Source of the DNA: Agrypnia vestita
Taxonomy: Eukaryota > Arthropoda > Insecta > Trichoptera > Phryganeidae
Length of the DNA: 64,000 bases
Reading direction: 5' to 3'
Assembly: GCA_016648135.1 (NCBI GenBank)
Contig: JADDOH010024954.1
Location: forward strand, 1-64,000
Numbering within the stretch: position 1 is the stretch's first letter; every line of letters starts with the position of its first letter. Both the position numbers and the translations under genes were made by a program. Below the pieces are notes generated by a model. It saw only the letters and a program-made list of their open reading frames with translations. It ran no database searches and was not told the origin of the DNA. Below are positions 12,403 through 24,504 of the stretch, one piece after another.

Positions 12403-14750
12403 TTATTTATAAAAAGTCCAATGAAAAAAAAGGGATAGAAAAAAAAGAACAGCTTACATTTAAGCGATTTTCGAAGCAAGCACACTCTAGCTTTTCGAAG
12501 CAAGCACAAAGTTGGCACTCTTTGCTCCATGAGAGTGTTGAAGAAGCGAAATGTGGTACTCTATAAAGAAACGAGGACTAACAAAATATATTTTTCCGAA
12601 AGATACAAAAAGAATAATAAGGGAAATGGGCCTTTAAGGATATAAGGGATTCTACCTAACAATTTGTGGGAAGTGTGGTGTGATTTAGTATTATAATAAT
12701 ATAAATTTTCAATGCTTTCCATATTTAAAAATAAAGTAGTTATTAAGCGAACAATTATAATTGTAAAATTATATTTTATTCATGTTTTCTGGTTACAGTA
12801 TAGTGTGATTATTTTACAACAAAGTTATTTTAACTAATTAAACAGGTTTAAAATGTTTAATATTTTTTTAATTTATTATTATTTTAATATAAAAAAATAT
12901 CATCAATTTAAGCATTGTCGTATTATAAAAAATATAGACACGTTATTCCCATACTAGCCGGCTTTCATATGTAGCAAATATTGCATTGAAAGAGACAGCA
13001 AATCACATAATCAAGTAATCACGTAAAAATCAGGTAATTTGAAGTCACGGTGACTAAAATAACATACTCATTCTTACAATGGTGTACGATATTCTGTTCC
13101 TTTTTCCCTGGGATTTTTTTTTCAGCGTAGCTTCGCGCCCGATCACAAAGAAGGTCCGTTCGATAACGAATGCAAGTAAGGCAATTTACCTTACTTTTGA
13201 GTTGCCATGATTTCCCGTTTGTAACGCATCTACAGTTTATTATATCATTGTATGTAAGGGTTGAAGTTCTATGCCTCTAAAATATAACCTCAATGTAAAT
13301 GAAAATATTGTATTCATAGACCACTCAAAAAAATATAACAATTATGGCGTATCGGAATACACCATTCCCAAGTTATACATATACAGGTTGTGGCAAGTAT
13401 TGTTGTCAGGTTGTACTGTACAGGGTGGGTAACACCAAGCTTCGGTTCCACAGGGATACCCTTAAAGTATTAAGTGTGCTCACGGGCGATGGGGTCCCTC
13501 GAAGGTAGACAGCTGATGGCTTGCTCAGATGCTGATGGCTGCACGTCTTCCTATTCTCGTACATAAACACGAGCCGCCTGGGGAGATGACATCTTCTAAG
13601 GCTACGGCAAATGGATTATTACTGGTATCTCTAGATGTCTGTACTAGGGTTTGAAGAATGCAGGCTAAAACTACATTATTTTGATAAAGATAAATTATAG
13701 ATGTCTCACAGAAACGTTATTTATGGGAAAGCATGTATGGAAGACCTTATTGGACCAATTTAGAAAGTTGTATTTATGGTATTATTGTAACCTCGCTTCA
13801 ATGCAAACTAAGCAACCGCCATTTGTGGCTGAAATTCTTTATTTTCATAAACAGTATATCACGCGCGTGCAGTGGGAAAATTGAAGCATGACTTTTTTGT
13901 AAACATATATTTTGGAAAAAAATAGAAATCAAATATTTATGCTACAGATTTTTATAATATATCAAAATATGGATGCTTTGATAACAATTGTGATATAAAT
14001 TTTACGAAATATATGTTGTATTCCGATTTTTTTATCCAAATAATTGGCCACGTAGAAGTCATGCTGCGATGTTTCCATTGCACGCCCCTGCAGTATATAG
14101 ATGTCGCCGCTGGTAATGAGACTGTTATTGTGCCTAGAACGGGGGGCAATATTTCTTAAGGGGGTTAAGGTTAATTCGTACAAAAAAGGCTTAATTTTGT
14201 GAATTTTTTGTGAAGACACAGTTAAAATTTCTTTATTAAAACCAATAGTTAATTAAAGTATGACATTTGAAAAATATTGTGTAATATCTTCACGAAGAAA
14301 TGTTAAAAAATACGGTAATGGCAGCAATTATTCAGACGTGTCTCGGAAAAAAGTACAATGCCCCACATAACTTGGTGCTAGATCATCTGAAATCAAAAAA
14401 TCAAAGTTCAGTCGTTAGATAATGGTTTTCCCCAGGTAACAATGGGAGAATTTTTCAAAATTTCAATTTTTAACTTTTTTTGGAACACTTTGAAGGGAAA
14501 AACGCGATTTTTTGCGAAAAAAATTCTGTTAATTTGTTATTAAAAAATAAAAAATTTCAACAAATTTGAAAAAAACTCCAGCGTTACCTTGTAAATTATG
14601 TACAGAAATAGTCTTCAAAATTTCAAAAGGATGGGTGTAGTAGTTTTGAAGTTATAAGGGGCACCGACTTTGAAAAAGAGAGTTGTGGGGAAAACGCTTT
14701 AAAGTTTTGAACACTAAAAATCTGGTATAAAACATAAGAAAATTTTATCG
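12403..14750. other. no recognisable gene
   Basis: AT-rich DNA with no supported coding region. The segment at 13,681-13,770 shares a patch (ATGTCTCACAGAAACGTTAT, then GTATGGAAG) with the hairpin repeat at 19,671, so part of it is dispersed repeat. Confidence 0.45.
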
Positions 14751-14757
14751 GCTTACC

Positions 14758-14949
14758 TCAAACTGAATCATCAATGCCAGTTCCATAAAGGATAGACTCG
14801 ACGGCATCCAAAACATTCTCGGGAAGAGCATTGTACGTGTATTTGAACGAATCCACTGCATTAGGGTCGGGTAGGTATAATAATTCGGCAGGTATAAAAA
14901 TACTCACAACTTCGTCAATTTTGTTCCAATTGACTTGAAATTTTGACAC
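14758..14949 (-). CDS. isolated coding-like fragment, unknown
   Basis: A 63-codon frame whose composition looks protein-like: it has acidic and aromatic residues, PDPNAVDSF and ALPENVLDAVESIL. It does not have the low-complexity look of nearby frames. Its stop is followed by GGTAAGCC, so the last codons may instead run into a 5' splice site. I do not recognise the protein. It could be one exon of an unannotated gene or a fragment of a transposon gene. No partner exon was found near it. Confidence 0.25.
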   Translation of the reverse strand: MSKFQVNWNKIDEVVSIFIPAELLYLPDPNAVDSFKYTYNALPENVLDAVESILYGTGIDDSV

Positions 14950-15654
14950 AATATTTTTGAGATATTATGCATTATATATATTATATTATGCAGTTCAAAA
15001 AAATAATAATACCTTACCCCCCCCCTTAATGTATTCATGAGATTCACTCGAATTATTAAAACATACACAAGAATAATCCTGAAACTTATTTCAATTTTTT
15101 TCATTCAAAATTTTAATGTACTCAAAATATGAGGAAATATTCTGATAGATTTACATACTTTGTATATTTTAAAGTAATGTAATATTTAAAGTAATATAAT
15201 ATAATATAAAATTTAAAATAATGTAATAATATTTAATTATTTGAAAATAGTCAGTATATTGATGCGACACGCCTTCCATGTTAGCATATCTATTTATAAA
15301 AAAACTGTAATGTAAAATAACATTTATTTATTATCTTTATAAAGTTAATAAATAAAGAATAAAAATATAACTTGAATGTAGCTTTAATTATAATTAAACA
15401 GTAGATGTGAAAAATGCATTATTTTAGAGGCATTATATATATCAATACGATAATTTTTCGGTTTCAGGTAGAGCCACCTGCTTTTAGTTTCAGCGATAGC
15501 GAGAAACGTTGTGCGTCAAGTTATTTAAAAACAACTTTATGTCTAATCGGCCTGACAAATACTTAAAATAATGCCTCCGCGGGAACATGAGCTGGCGTGA
15601 AGAGCGCGCCGCACAATTATGATCATTTTATGACATTTACAAGGAATTCGGTTA
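14950..15654. other. AT-rich spacer, nothing recognised
   Basis: Dominated by A/T runs and short ATAAT repeats (15,170-15,240). No gene is seen. Confidence 0.4.
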
Positions 15655-16445
15655 AAACACGGATGCCGTGGCGCTGTCAGATTGTAGGTCAACTGTAATT
15701 GTATTGTAATTGGATTGTAGATTGTAAGTCAAGAAGAAGACTGCGGAAGACATGTTGAAGATGAAACGTTTTGAATGCGTTCCAGGTTGTTGGGATGCTC
15801 TTCGTTGACATCCAGATAACACACATCAGCACACTCAAGCGGGGGAAGAAGTAGGGAGTGCGTCATTGTTATGTCACAGTGAATCGGGAGAGAGTTTTAA
15901 GTCTGCTAAGGGTATGACTAAGTACAGAAAAATATTTTTTTGCTGACATGCGAAACATGTTCCTGCCGTGGGAAAATATTTTATCAAAATAAAATCGACA
16001 CCAATTCGATTAGAAATACTCGTTGGTCCTGTTTTATAAACTTGTAGGCAATAAAAAGTGTAATATTAGTCTAGAATACATAAAAAAATTTACAAAACAT
16101 TATATATGATAAAAATAAATATTTCAGAAATAATATAAGAACGCGATAGAGATTGCGATCTCCAAAGCGAGAACCTGTTACGCTGTTGTTATTGAAATTG
16201 TATATCTTAAGAGTGGAGCAGATAAGATAAGCCGGAATTTTAAGATATTAATATTTTATTGATAAACGAAAATTTTCGATCAAATACATTGCGTAAACCA
16301 ATTTTTTTTTCATACAAAATAAATTTTATACGTAGCATAGTTACGACAAATGAACAAATTTAATGTATATGTACTTTTGATGTCTCAAAGTGGTGTTGTT
16401 ACCCCTTAAATAAAAATGTCTTCATGCATTAAAGTGCGTATTATT
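15655..16445 (-). mobile_element. LINE-derived dispersed element, copy 1
   Basis: About 790 bp matching, with moderate divergence, the sequence at 30,888-31,306 plus 32,592-32,900. The match starts GGATGCCGTGGCGCTGTCAG here and runs on past TTGATAAACGAAAATT. At 15,700-15,960 its minus strand corresponds to the reverse-transcriptase C-terminal fragment better preserved at 30.8-31.1 kb. It lacks the mariner that splits copy 2, so it shows the empty site. It is non-functional. Confidence 0.7.
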
Positions 16446-16879
16446 CGCTAAGATATTAAATATTTTTATGAGTATTTAGTTTACAAATTCGTGTTGTTTT
16501 ACGTATTGGAACCCGCCGTGGCACCAGGTCGTGTACCAATTGACGCTGGTTCATGTGTGCACATGCTGGCGGGCTGTAGGACCCAACCACGTTTATACAC
16601 AGGCGATAAGGAAATACTAATTCACCAATTAATAAAACATGTTGCCCATCTGCTGATAATCTGACTGCAGAATATGAGTACTAAAGTGCTTTATAGCTTT
16701 ATAGCTTTAAAAAGCTGCTCGGCCGCGCTGCCAGGCTGCTCTGCTGTACCCTGCCCGCCCTGCTGCAGGGAATCTAATGACTCTACCGATCTGCCTCCAG
16801 ACAGCACGCGCACACATGGCGCTCAAGAGTTCACAACAGTTGTATGGTTAACCTCAGAACTGATACAGAGTTAATGGAG
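16446..16879. other. no recognisable gene; GC-rich patch
   Basis: A short GC-rich patch (16,710-16,820, repeated CTGC triplets) stands out in AT-rich DNA. No coding motif is seen. Confidence 0.4.
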
Positions 16880-17165
16880 CTAGTTCACAATACTTTAAAG
16901 GTGGATTCCTTCCTTGGTTATAAGTCGAAAATTTTCAAGCAACTATGACTTAATGTTATCAATAATTATGAAGATATGCAATTACAAAGTTTGCATTATT
17001 TTTTCCATACTACAATATTGCGAAAAGTTGAACTATCATTATAGTAACTTAACCTTGCAGAAATTGAAAATAGTTAAGTTTTGCAAGAGTTTATCATTTT
17101 ATTTGACTTGTATTGAAGCGAATGAATTTTCATAACCAATATAAGTTACTGTACTGCTCCACTAA
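16880..17165 (+). repeat. dispersed repeat family D, copy 1
   Basis: Contains GGTTATAAGTCGAAAATTTT, a TTATTTGACTTGTATTGAAG segment and GCGAATGAATTTT. Related sequence recurs at 47,215-47,340 (same strand) and 47,400-47,650 (reverse). Short versions of the GAAGCGAATGAA motif also occur near 20,200, 47,150 and 50,480. Confidence 0.6.
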
Positions 17166-17631
17166 GCTAAAAGGCAGTAAATTAATTCATATTTTTTTGT
17201 CGTGGTTTTGGATATTTGAGGTCATATCTTACCTTTTTTATAAGCTTATTTGGTGTACCTCCATCAAAATATTAAAATATAAGAATTTTTAATTTGCAGT
17301 ATATTCAGCTGGGGTATCTAACATGAAGCTTATTTGCAGCAATTCCGTCTCAATTCGGAGATACTGCAATTTAGCTTCCTGATACGACAGCACATAGTGA
17401 ACATCTTGATGTAGTTAGTAGCGAACCAGCAAATGAGAGTTGGTTTTTACATCTAGTGATAGAAGCGGTCGTTGTGCAGCGATATTTGATTATTATAAAC
17501 TTGTTTTAACTATTACAGACTGTGTGAACTGACTTTTATTTGGTTTTTGCAAAAAATAAAATATAATTGACTCATCAATTCAACCTCCATTGCGTAATCG
17601 CGATTTAAAGAGTATTTAGTGTGGACGGGAA

Positions 17632-17938
17632 ATGTCAACCACAAAACGGAATGCTAGGTTTGCAAAAATAATAGAAATGGCATCAACAACTATATCTGAC
17701 GTATGTGAGCCCTGCGTTGGAGAAATAGAAATCCTACCAACCACTCTCCCTCCCACCAACAACTCCCGCTGTGCTGTCACTACATCATGTTGAGCACCCT
17801 GACAGTTCTTTAAATGCTGCTAAGAAGCTTGTAACCTTTCCAACTGAAGCTGAACTGCAAGAAGACGTTGTGACGTGTTCCACGTGTTACTGCATCACGG
17901 AGACCATCATATTGAGCAACTTCACACTGTGGAGGGTT
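17632..17938 (+). pseudogene. frameshifted coding-like segment, unknown
   Basis: An ATG at 17,632 opens a 53-codon frame (MSTTKRNARFAKIIEMAS at its start) ending at a TGA near 17,792. A second frame overlaps it from about 17,728 and runs to about 17,938 (VVTCSTCYCITETI near its end), with natural amino-acid use. One indel between them would join the two. I do not recognise the product. It could be a decayed gene, an exon fragment or chance. Confidence 0.25.
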
Positions 17939-18035
17939 TAAACTCTGTATAAGTATTATTCCAAGAAGAAGTTGTAAATACATTGAAAAAATTGATATAG
18001 AGAAAACTAAGAAAGATAAAATTTGTCTTATTAAA

Positions 18036-18125
18036 GATGTTCTGTGGTCACTACAGAAGGCTGAGGCGCTCCATCCTCTCTGCCTACTCTCAAGGTGAAA
18101 AAGCGAGGTGGTAAGTTAGTAAGGA
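18036..18125 (+). repeat. SINE-like dispersed repeat family C, partial
   Basis: Carries the shared segment CCTCTCTGCCTACTCTCAAG preceded by AAGGCTGAGGCGCTCCAT. Related copies are at 35,010-35,105 (same strand) and 22,966-23,120 and 50,905-51,060 (opposite strand). Confidence 0.6.
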
Positions 18126-18203
18126 TGAGTGCAGTAATTACGTAATTTAAATGTAATAATAATTTTCCTAGTTTTCGTTATGTTCATCATATTATATTTA
18201 GAG

Positions 18204-18800
18204 CTAGGGACCCAGCCCGGCTTCTCCCGGTAGTTTTGTCTACGTCTTATTTATTTAAAATCGTCATACGTTCTGAGATATTCCATTGAATACCTTGGTT
18301 TTAAAGACAACTTCGATCTGCAGTAAATCCTTAAGGTTAAAAAGATTTAATATGATAAGGATTAATACCGAATTGGTCAAAACTGCTGGAAAGTTAACCA
18401 TTATAATTATAGCTTTACATTTGATGAAATGTTCTAGGTAAAAATGATTGGTTTAAGTTATCATTAAAATATAGATATAAGCTATCACTGAATTTTTGCA
18501 GATCATTTAATTTTACACAATTCTTTGCTGCGCGATATTTTTTGCAACTCTAACGGATTATGCAGCGTTTTACCAGCAAATTTTTCCCGACTTCATTCAC
18601 CAATACTGCTAATGCTCATTTTCTTTAAGTGCGGGAACAATTTTAAATACATAAAAATTTTACTGGAAAAATGCATACCATGACAGTAAAAACTGCATAC
18701 AAATCGGTTGAGTGGTTCTCGAGATTAGCGCGGCCATACAGACAGACAGAGGGACAGACGCTCGCCGGAGACTCCCTTATATATTCCTGGGTATTGATAT
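18204..18800 (-). mobile_element. non-autonomous Helitron-like element, family B, copy 1
   Basis: Read on the minus strand it starts near AATATATAAGGGAGTCTCC with GTCTGTCCCTCTGTCTGTC and GCGCTAATCTCGAGAACC. It ends with the hairpin-like CCGGGAGAAGCCGGG followed by CTAG at 18,204-18,207. Copies B2 (26,613-27,080) and B3 (53,120-53,560) share blocks across its length. A TC...CTAG structure with a terminal hairpin is the Helitron signature. No protein is encoded. Confidence 0.6.
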
Positions 18801-19670
18801 TTTATCAATATAATAATTATTTATTTTGTAATGACTCACAGCAAAATCACTTTTCGTACGTTTCCGTTATTACAAATTCTATTTCAAAATTTAAATCTAG
18901 CTTATCTTTTGATGATTTTGCATATCAACAGAGCTGTAATTATACTGAGCACTTATTGTCATAATAACAAGTTCACCATAAATTGCGTAATACTTCATAT
19001 TTTTATGTATTTTTCTTTGAAAATTATGAATACTTTGACCATTCTTGTATTCCCTATCTTGCGCTGTTAATACCTCAAATCTTTTGGTGTGTTTGAGTTT
19101 GCCACATCTCCAACCACATATATAATTAGGAAATTAAATATCAAAAACATACTTGCCTTTAGAAAAAATAAAATAAATGTAAGAAAATCTAAACAATAAT
19201 TTATTTATTCTGGAAGTGACTTGATCATTAAAAAAAGTAAATGTATGATATATTTTTACCCAATATATTATTTCTTAAATATTAAAATAAAAAAATATTT
19301 TTAAATCATTTGTACAATTTCATTTTTTGTGTTTTTGGAACGATTACGGTATTGATAATTTATGGAAACATTCAGCGATAGATCAATATCCTAGAAAACA
19401 TGACGACGATTTGGTTATCGCCAGAGAAGTAGGACATTATACAGAATAATATATAAGATGTTTATCTGCGGTCTTTGGTCAATTTATGATAAGGGTGCAA
19501 ATGCAATTTAACAGCAAAAGAGCTTGAAAGAGCCAAGTGTCCTTGTCATATAAGTCAGGCATAAATGTTGGGCTTGTCAATTTTACGTCATCTCGATACG
19601 TTTGCCGCCACATTCACGTTGAGACAATTTCTGTGTTTTAAACTGATGATTTTTAATTAAGAAAATTAAA
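18801..19670. other. no recognisable gene
   Basis: AT-rich DNA with no supported coding region or repeat. Confidence 0.4.
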
Positions 19671-19880
19671 GACGTCTCACAGAGGTGAAGGTATTTATAT
19701 GAGTGTATGGAAGTGTTTCACACGATGGCCCAGGGCTTACAATCTTACAATGAAATTGGTGAACGTTGCATTCTGCAGACTGACTTTGAGTCAGCTCAGA
19801 CTGGTTGTAAGCCTTGGACCATCGTATATAAGATTTCCATACACGTTTATCATATAAGCAGCTACGTCTCTGAGAGACTT
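19671..19880. repeat. imperfect hairpin (MITE-like) repeat
   Basis: The arms are about 75 bp: GACGTCTCACAGAGG...GTGTATGGAAG...ACGATGGCCCAGGGCTTACA on the left, and the inverted equivalent (AAGCCTTGGACCATCGTATA...CCATACACG...GAGAC) on the right. Pieces recur at 13,690-13,760 and 27,263-27,520. It encodes nothing. Confidence 0.65.
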
Positions 19881-20100
19881 GTATAATTTATCTCAATTAA
19901 ATAATAATTCCGCAGTAGACAAATCCAGTAATTGTGTTCTCAGAACATACTTATATAAATATAGACACATTGTAGGTTTTACTGCAATAATCATATTTGT
20001 ACTAAATGTTATAACGGAAAATAACACATGAATATTAATTTGATAAAACCCTGCGTGACAAATATATTTTCAAGAAAATTATTCCGAAACTTTTGGAATG
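19881..20100. repeat. dispersed repeat shared with the 24.9-kb insertion
   Basis: The stretch 19,935-20,092 (GTTCTCAGAACATACTTATA to AAAATTATTCCG) is the reverse complement of 24,902-25,078. The part at 19,881-19,965 is the reverse complement of about 27,180-27,275. It includes the palindrome GTTCTCAGAAC. Confidence 0.75.
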
Positions 20101-22157
20101 ATAGACTGTCATTAAATTAATTTATATTGAATATAAAAAATTGATTTGCTTTGATACAAGACGAATAAAATGATTTTAAAACATTTGTAAGATTATTGTT
20201 GTTTTATTTGCCTTGTATTAAAGTGAATGAATTTTGAATATTCTATATAAGTTACTGTTTGTTGCATATCTCTGCAGCTGTCGACGTTTCACCCAACGAG
20301 TAAAGAATATTTTCTATTCTAAGTTGTATGAAGAAGGCTCTCCCAATTTTTTTCTCCCAGCTACGAGACATCGGTGTGACCGCGAGAATTGAGATATTAT
20401 TATTAATCACCAAGTTAATTTATCCGTCACTCTTCTCCTCAAAATATTTCCAATAATTTCCCATTTTTGTCATTTTTCCATATTTTTTTTCACACTGTTA
20501 TGTGATTTAATATTCGGTTGCTAACATCATTTTTTATTTTTAATATTTGATTTATATTTATCACTATCAAAGTTTTAAGAGGAGTCGTCCCTCTCATCAT
20601 CAGGTATAATTAATAACTGTCTTAAAATTATAAGTTGTGATCAATAATTGAGTTATTGTGTGTTTAGTACAAACATATTTAAATTAAAATTTTGCACCAG
20701 CATATGACTGCCAACTGATCATTCAACGGTATTGAATTTAGCAATCTAAAGATAAACATTGTATGTTCTTGATAAAATTTCCGTCATCCTGGGGCATCGA
20801 GGTGCAATAAACTCAAGTGGTGGTTCTAAAAATATCATAAAAAGTTTGATAAAAATTAACTATTTTCAAGACATCTGTGTAATAATAAGAAAAGTTTTTT
20901 AAATATTATTCAGACATCTGTGTTACGATAGTTAAAACATGGATGACTGATTAATTATAGCCAAGTTTGTTTAGTAAATATTCTTGAGACATCTGTGTGA
21001 TACTGAACCAAGTTCTTTTTGGAATATTTTCCAGATATCCGAGTATACCGTAAATACATACCGTAGAAACTGGAAGATGGATAAAAACAATTTTCGGTAA
21101 GAACTTTAAAGCCATCTTACACTACTTAAGAAAAGTGGAAGTACTTTCATATGTTTTATTTTGCATCATTCAATAATATTTTTACCCAATGGTAATAATA
21201 CCTTACCATACATAAAGTTCCTTATAGTTTGAAATATTTCGAGTTAAATATCAGTTACAGAGGTCTGCAGTTTATATAGAGTCGAAACTTACTTCTTTAA
21301 AATATAAAAGTGCGAGATAATTTAAATGAAATTACAACCTAAACAATCTCCGTGAAATTTGTGATTACCTGAGTAAGCTTTAATTTGACATAAATAAGCA
21401 TTACACAATGTTTTTAGTTAATTTGTCGTATTTTAAAATCATTGAGGAGAATGGAAACAAGAAGGGAGGTCAAAACTCGTAGAAACATTTTTCCTTTTTA
21501 AATACAAGTTATATTATTAATTTGTGTTTCTTTAAACATTATTTTTTATTTAAAAACAATCCTATATTTTTATTACTGATAAAAATCCATGTCACGAAAT
21601 TATAAGCCTGATCCGAGCAGTAAGTGATAATTGAAGCATACTCATGCGTTTTGTTTCAATTTTAATAATTTTCGTATATTTTGATCAAATCTTAAATAAC
21701 TTTGTTAAATTACTCTAAATACTGACTTATTAAAAATTGTACATTTGTACCATTTTTAATTAAATTGTATTCACTTATGATTTTTTTAACTGAAAACTGT
21801 TTCCATTCAACCCCATACCATGTTTCCAGTCACTACATTACTATTACCCCATTGCGCATCGATGGGGTAAATAGAACATTTTCATAAATTTAAGAATATC
21901 TCTAAAAATATCAAAATTTATTTGTTTTCATGTTCATTACAGTATGAATCAATATTTAAAGCCAAAAAATATATAATTAATTAATAGTATTAAACTAACA
22001 TCTTGGCATGGATACGAATGTGAAAATGTGTTTTTATTCATCCCATTTTAATGATTTTACATCTCCACTTCCATTGTAAAATTTGAGTTTCTTAATTTAA
22101 TAAGCCCCTTAGCCGAATCTTTCCTTCAAGGCAATGAAATTTATTAATTCTCATGTA
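20101..22157. other. mostly unassigned AT-rich DNA
   Basis: No gene is recognised. Four degenerate copies of a short unit containing CAGACATCTGTGT lie at about 20,868, 20,910, 20,988 and 21,031. A degenerate hammerhead-like motif lies at 20,564-20,607. Confidence 0.4.
20564..20607 (-). ncRNA. degenerate hammerhead-ribozyme-like motif
   Basis: On the minus strand CTGATGA is followed by a stem AGAGG...CCTCT, then TAAAAC where an active ribozyme needs GAAA, then TTTGATAG. The layout matches the Penelope-associated motifs at 30.3 and 47.8 kb, but the second core box is broken, so cleavage is not expected. Confidence 0.35.
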
Positions 22158-22640
22158 GGGGAAGGTGGTGTCAAAAGTAACAAAATAGACATTCTGGTTT
22201 ATAACAAAATAATTAACCGGTTAAATTACCTGATTTTTTTTCAAAGCACTTCCATATATTTAGGAACTAAGTGTATGATTAAAAAAATTGAAGGTATTAA
22301 GAATTTTTGTTTATTTGAAAATTAAAAAAAAGAAGAAAACTGTTGCATTTGACACCACAGTGGTGTCGATAGTAACACTCGTGGTGTCAATTGTAACATA
22401 AGTCGCACAAAACATAATGTATCTACTTATTTTTATTAGGTATATGTTTATGTACTAAATGACTATAAAGTTTTAAGATACATAAAAACAAAACAAATAA
22501 TCTAATTATAAAAACCAAAATTTATAAAATAATTAGAAAAAATCTAATTTAATATGCTTCCCTAAAATAATTTTAATACCGTGAAAGTAGTTCAAATTGC
22601 TCAATTATTATCAGATTCACAATTGAAACACATAATTTAA

Positions 22641-22930
22641 TTATTTGGTTTCGACACAATTCTCATGCGCCCATAATTTACAGCAGGAACACTGGATCCA
22701 ACCCTCTTTGCTTGTTGAATATGGTTTGGTACAAATTAAACATAAGGCATCATCCGTTTCTTATTTTTTCTCGGTTATTATACAAGTTTTTGTTCTTCTT
22801 TTACCTTGCTTATTTTTTGCAGCTTTGTTACTCAATACGAAGGATTCCTTCTGATAAATGCAATCAGCTAATCTTTTGAAGCCATACCAACTTCATCCCA
22901 ACCAGTGGGATATGTCAGAGTTGAGTTGTT
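22641..22930 (-). pseudogene. pogo/Tigger-type transposase C-terminal remnant (PHD-like zinc finger)
   Basis: The minus-strand reading contains CLICTKPYSTSKEGWIQC followed by SCCKLWAHENCVE. This CxxC...WIQCxxCxxWAHExC pattern is found at the C-terminus of many insect pogo-superfamily (jerky/Tigger-like) proteins. Upstream sequence (DALC, KNKQGKRRTKT, LTYPTGWDEVGMASK) is interrupted by one in-frame TAA and one single-base frameshift. The DDE catalytic core is absent here, replaced upstream on the minus strand by later insertions. It is the remnant of the element's own gene, since it lies within the terminal repeats. Confidence 0.6.
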
Positions 22931-22965
22931 GATGTTATTGGAGTAATAGTTGTTGATAATTTATT

Positions 22966-23125
22966 TTGACTAACAAACTAACTAACCATCACGCCGTTTC
23001 TCCGCAGGGGTATGCAGAGAGGATTGAACACCACACACTTCTATCCTGGCACACCACTTTTGCTTCGGCCACATTCATACATCTTCTCATACAAGTTCTA
23101 CGGTTGTTTGCGGCTTTAAATAGGG
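22966..23125 (-). repeat. SINE-like dispersed repeat family C
   Basis: About 155 bp nearly identical to 50,905-51,062 (shared segments ACCATCACGCCGTTTCTCCG, GGATTGAACACC, CATACATCTTCTCATACAAG). It is inserted inside the pogo-like element. I found no clear Pol III boxes, so the SINE label is tentative. Confidence 0.65.
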
Positions 23126-23229
23126 CCATCCTCAAATACTTGTATTATCTGATCGTGCCAGGTCTTTCACGGACGCCCTCTTTTCCTATTGGTTTCAACA
23201 CTCGCCTCATGTATGCATGAGCCTCATGC

Positions 23230-23440
23230 AATTATGGCCAAAAAGAATCTGTCAAAGGAAGCAAGACTAGCGGTACATAATAGCGTTCTAGTGCCAACCC
23301 TGATGTATGGAAGTGAAGCCTGGAATTGACAAAAGAGGAATGAAAGTAGACTGAATGCGGTGAAAATGCGGTCACTATGATGCTTGTGTGTAAAATCTTT
23401 GGTTGATAGAGTGAGGAATGAAAAAATTAGAATTTATTAA
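23230..23440 (+). pseudogene. LINE reverse-transcriptase C-terminal fragment (RTE-like)
   Basis: The plus-strand reading contains LSKEARLAVHNSVLVPTLMY, then GSEAWN, a stop, QKRNESRLNAVKMRSL, a second stop, and SLVDRVRNEKIR. This is the well-known segment after the reverse-transcriptase palm (YGSEAW...LNAVEM...RDRVRNEEIR) of RTE-like LINEs, matching the end of the better-preserved LINE at 45 kb. Two in-frame stops and the short length show it is dead. It is a truncated insertion inside the pogo-like element. Confidence 0.75.
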
Positions 23441-23470
23441 AATTCACAGTAGTCAGCTAATTCTTTTTCT

Positions 23471-24359
23471 GATTAGATAATAGCTTGTTGTGGGATAGAT
23501 ATCCTAATACTGGGACAGATCCATCTTTTTTGATGCGTTCCATGTATCTATGAGGAGATATGTGTCATATTTCGATATGCTTGGCTGCTTTTCTTATTGA
23601 CACGTTTAATGACAAAATCTTTTATAAAAGTGTGCCTTCTCAAAGATTTCTTTGGATGTTTTCCCCTATTTGTCTTTCATTCTCTAGGTTTAACCATTTT
23701 TAACAACCAGGAACCCAAAATGACATTAACTTCCAATTACATTACATTATTATCTTTTTGTTTTGTTACATGTTACATGTTACAATTGACACTCTTTACA
23801 CTGTTACAATTGACACCTTTCGCCACATTGCATTAAGGTTATGTTTTATCTTAAACTATTAAAAAAAACCGTTAAAATATATACACATCATGATAATAAT
23901 CTTTTTTTTTTTTCTTTCTGATTAGATTCTGATTAGATAATAGCTTGTTGTGGGATAGATATCCTAATACTGGGACAGATCCATCTTTTTTGATGCGTTC
24001 CATGTATCTATGAGGAGATATATGTCATATTTCGATATGCTTGGCTGCTTTTCTTATTGACACGTTTAATGACAAAATCTTTTATAAAAGTGTGCCTTCT
24101 CAAAGATTTCTTTGGATGTTTTCCCCTATTTGTCTTTCATTCTCTAGGTTTAACCATTTTTAACAACCAGGAACCCAAAATGACATTAACTTCCAATTAC
24201 ATTACATTATTATCTTTTTGTTTTGTTACATGTTACATGTTACAATTGACACCCTTTACACTGTTACAATTGACACCTTTCGCCACATTGCATTAAGGTT
24301 ATGTTTTATCTTAAACTATTAAAAAAACCGTTTAAATATATACACATCATGATAATAAA
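23471..24359. repeat. tandem duplication, 460-bp period
   Basis: About 430 bp (from GATTAGATAATAGCTTGTTG to ACACATCATGATAATAA) occurs twice with exact 460-bp offset and only a few differences. The spacer between copies is T-rich. Each copy ends with two GTTACAATTGACAC motifs, the same motif found at the pogo-like element's ends, so the duplication is internal to that element. Confidence 0.9.
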
Positions 24360-24504
24360 CAATATTCTGAATACTAACACACAATAAAATAATAAAAAAT
24401 ACTTACAATTTGACGAATACAAAAAGATGACTATTTAATGATTTTTTTACTTCACTAGGCCGAAATACGATGATATACAATACACCAACACTTTCAAACT
24501 GATG

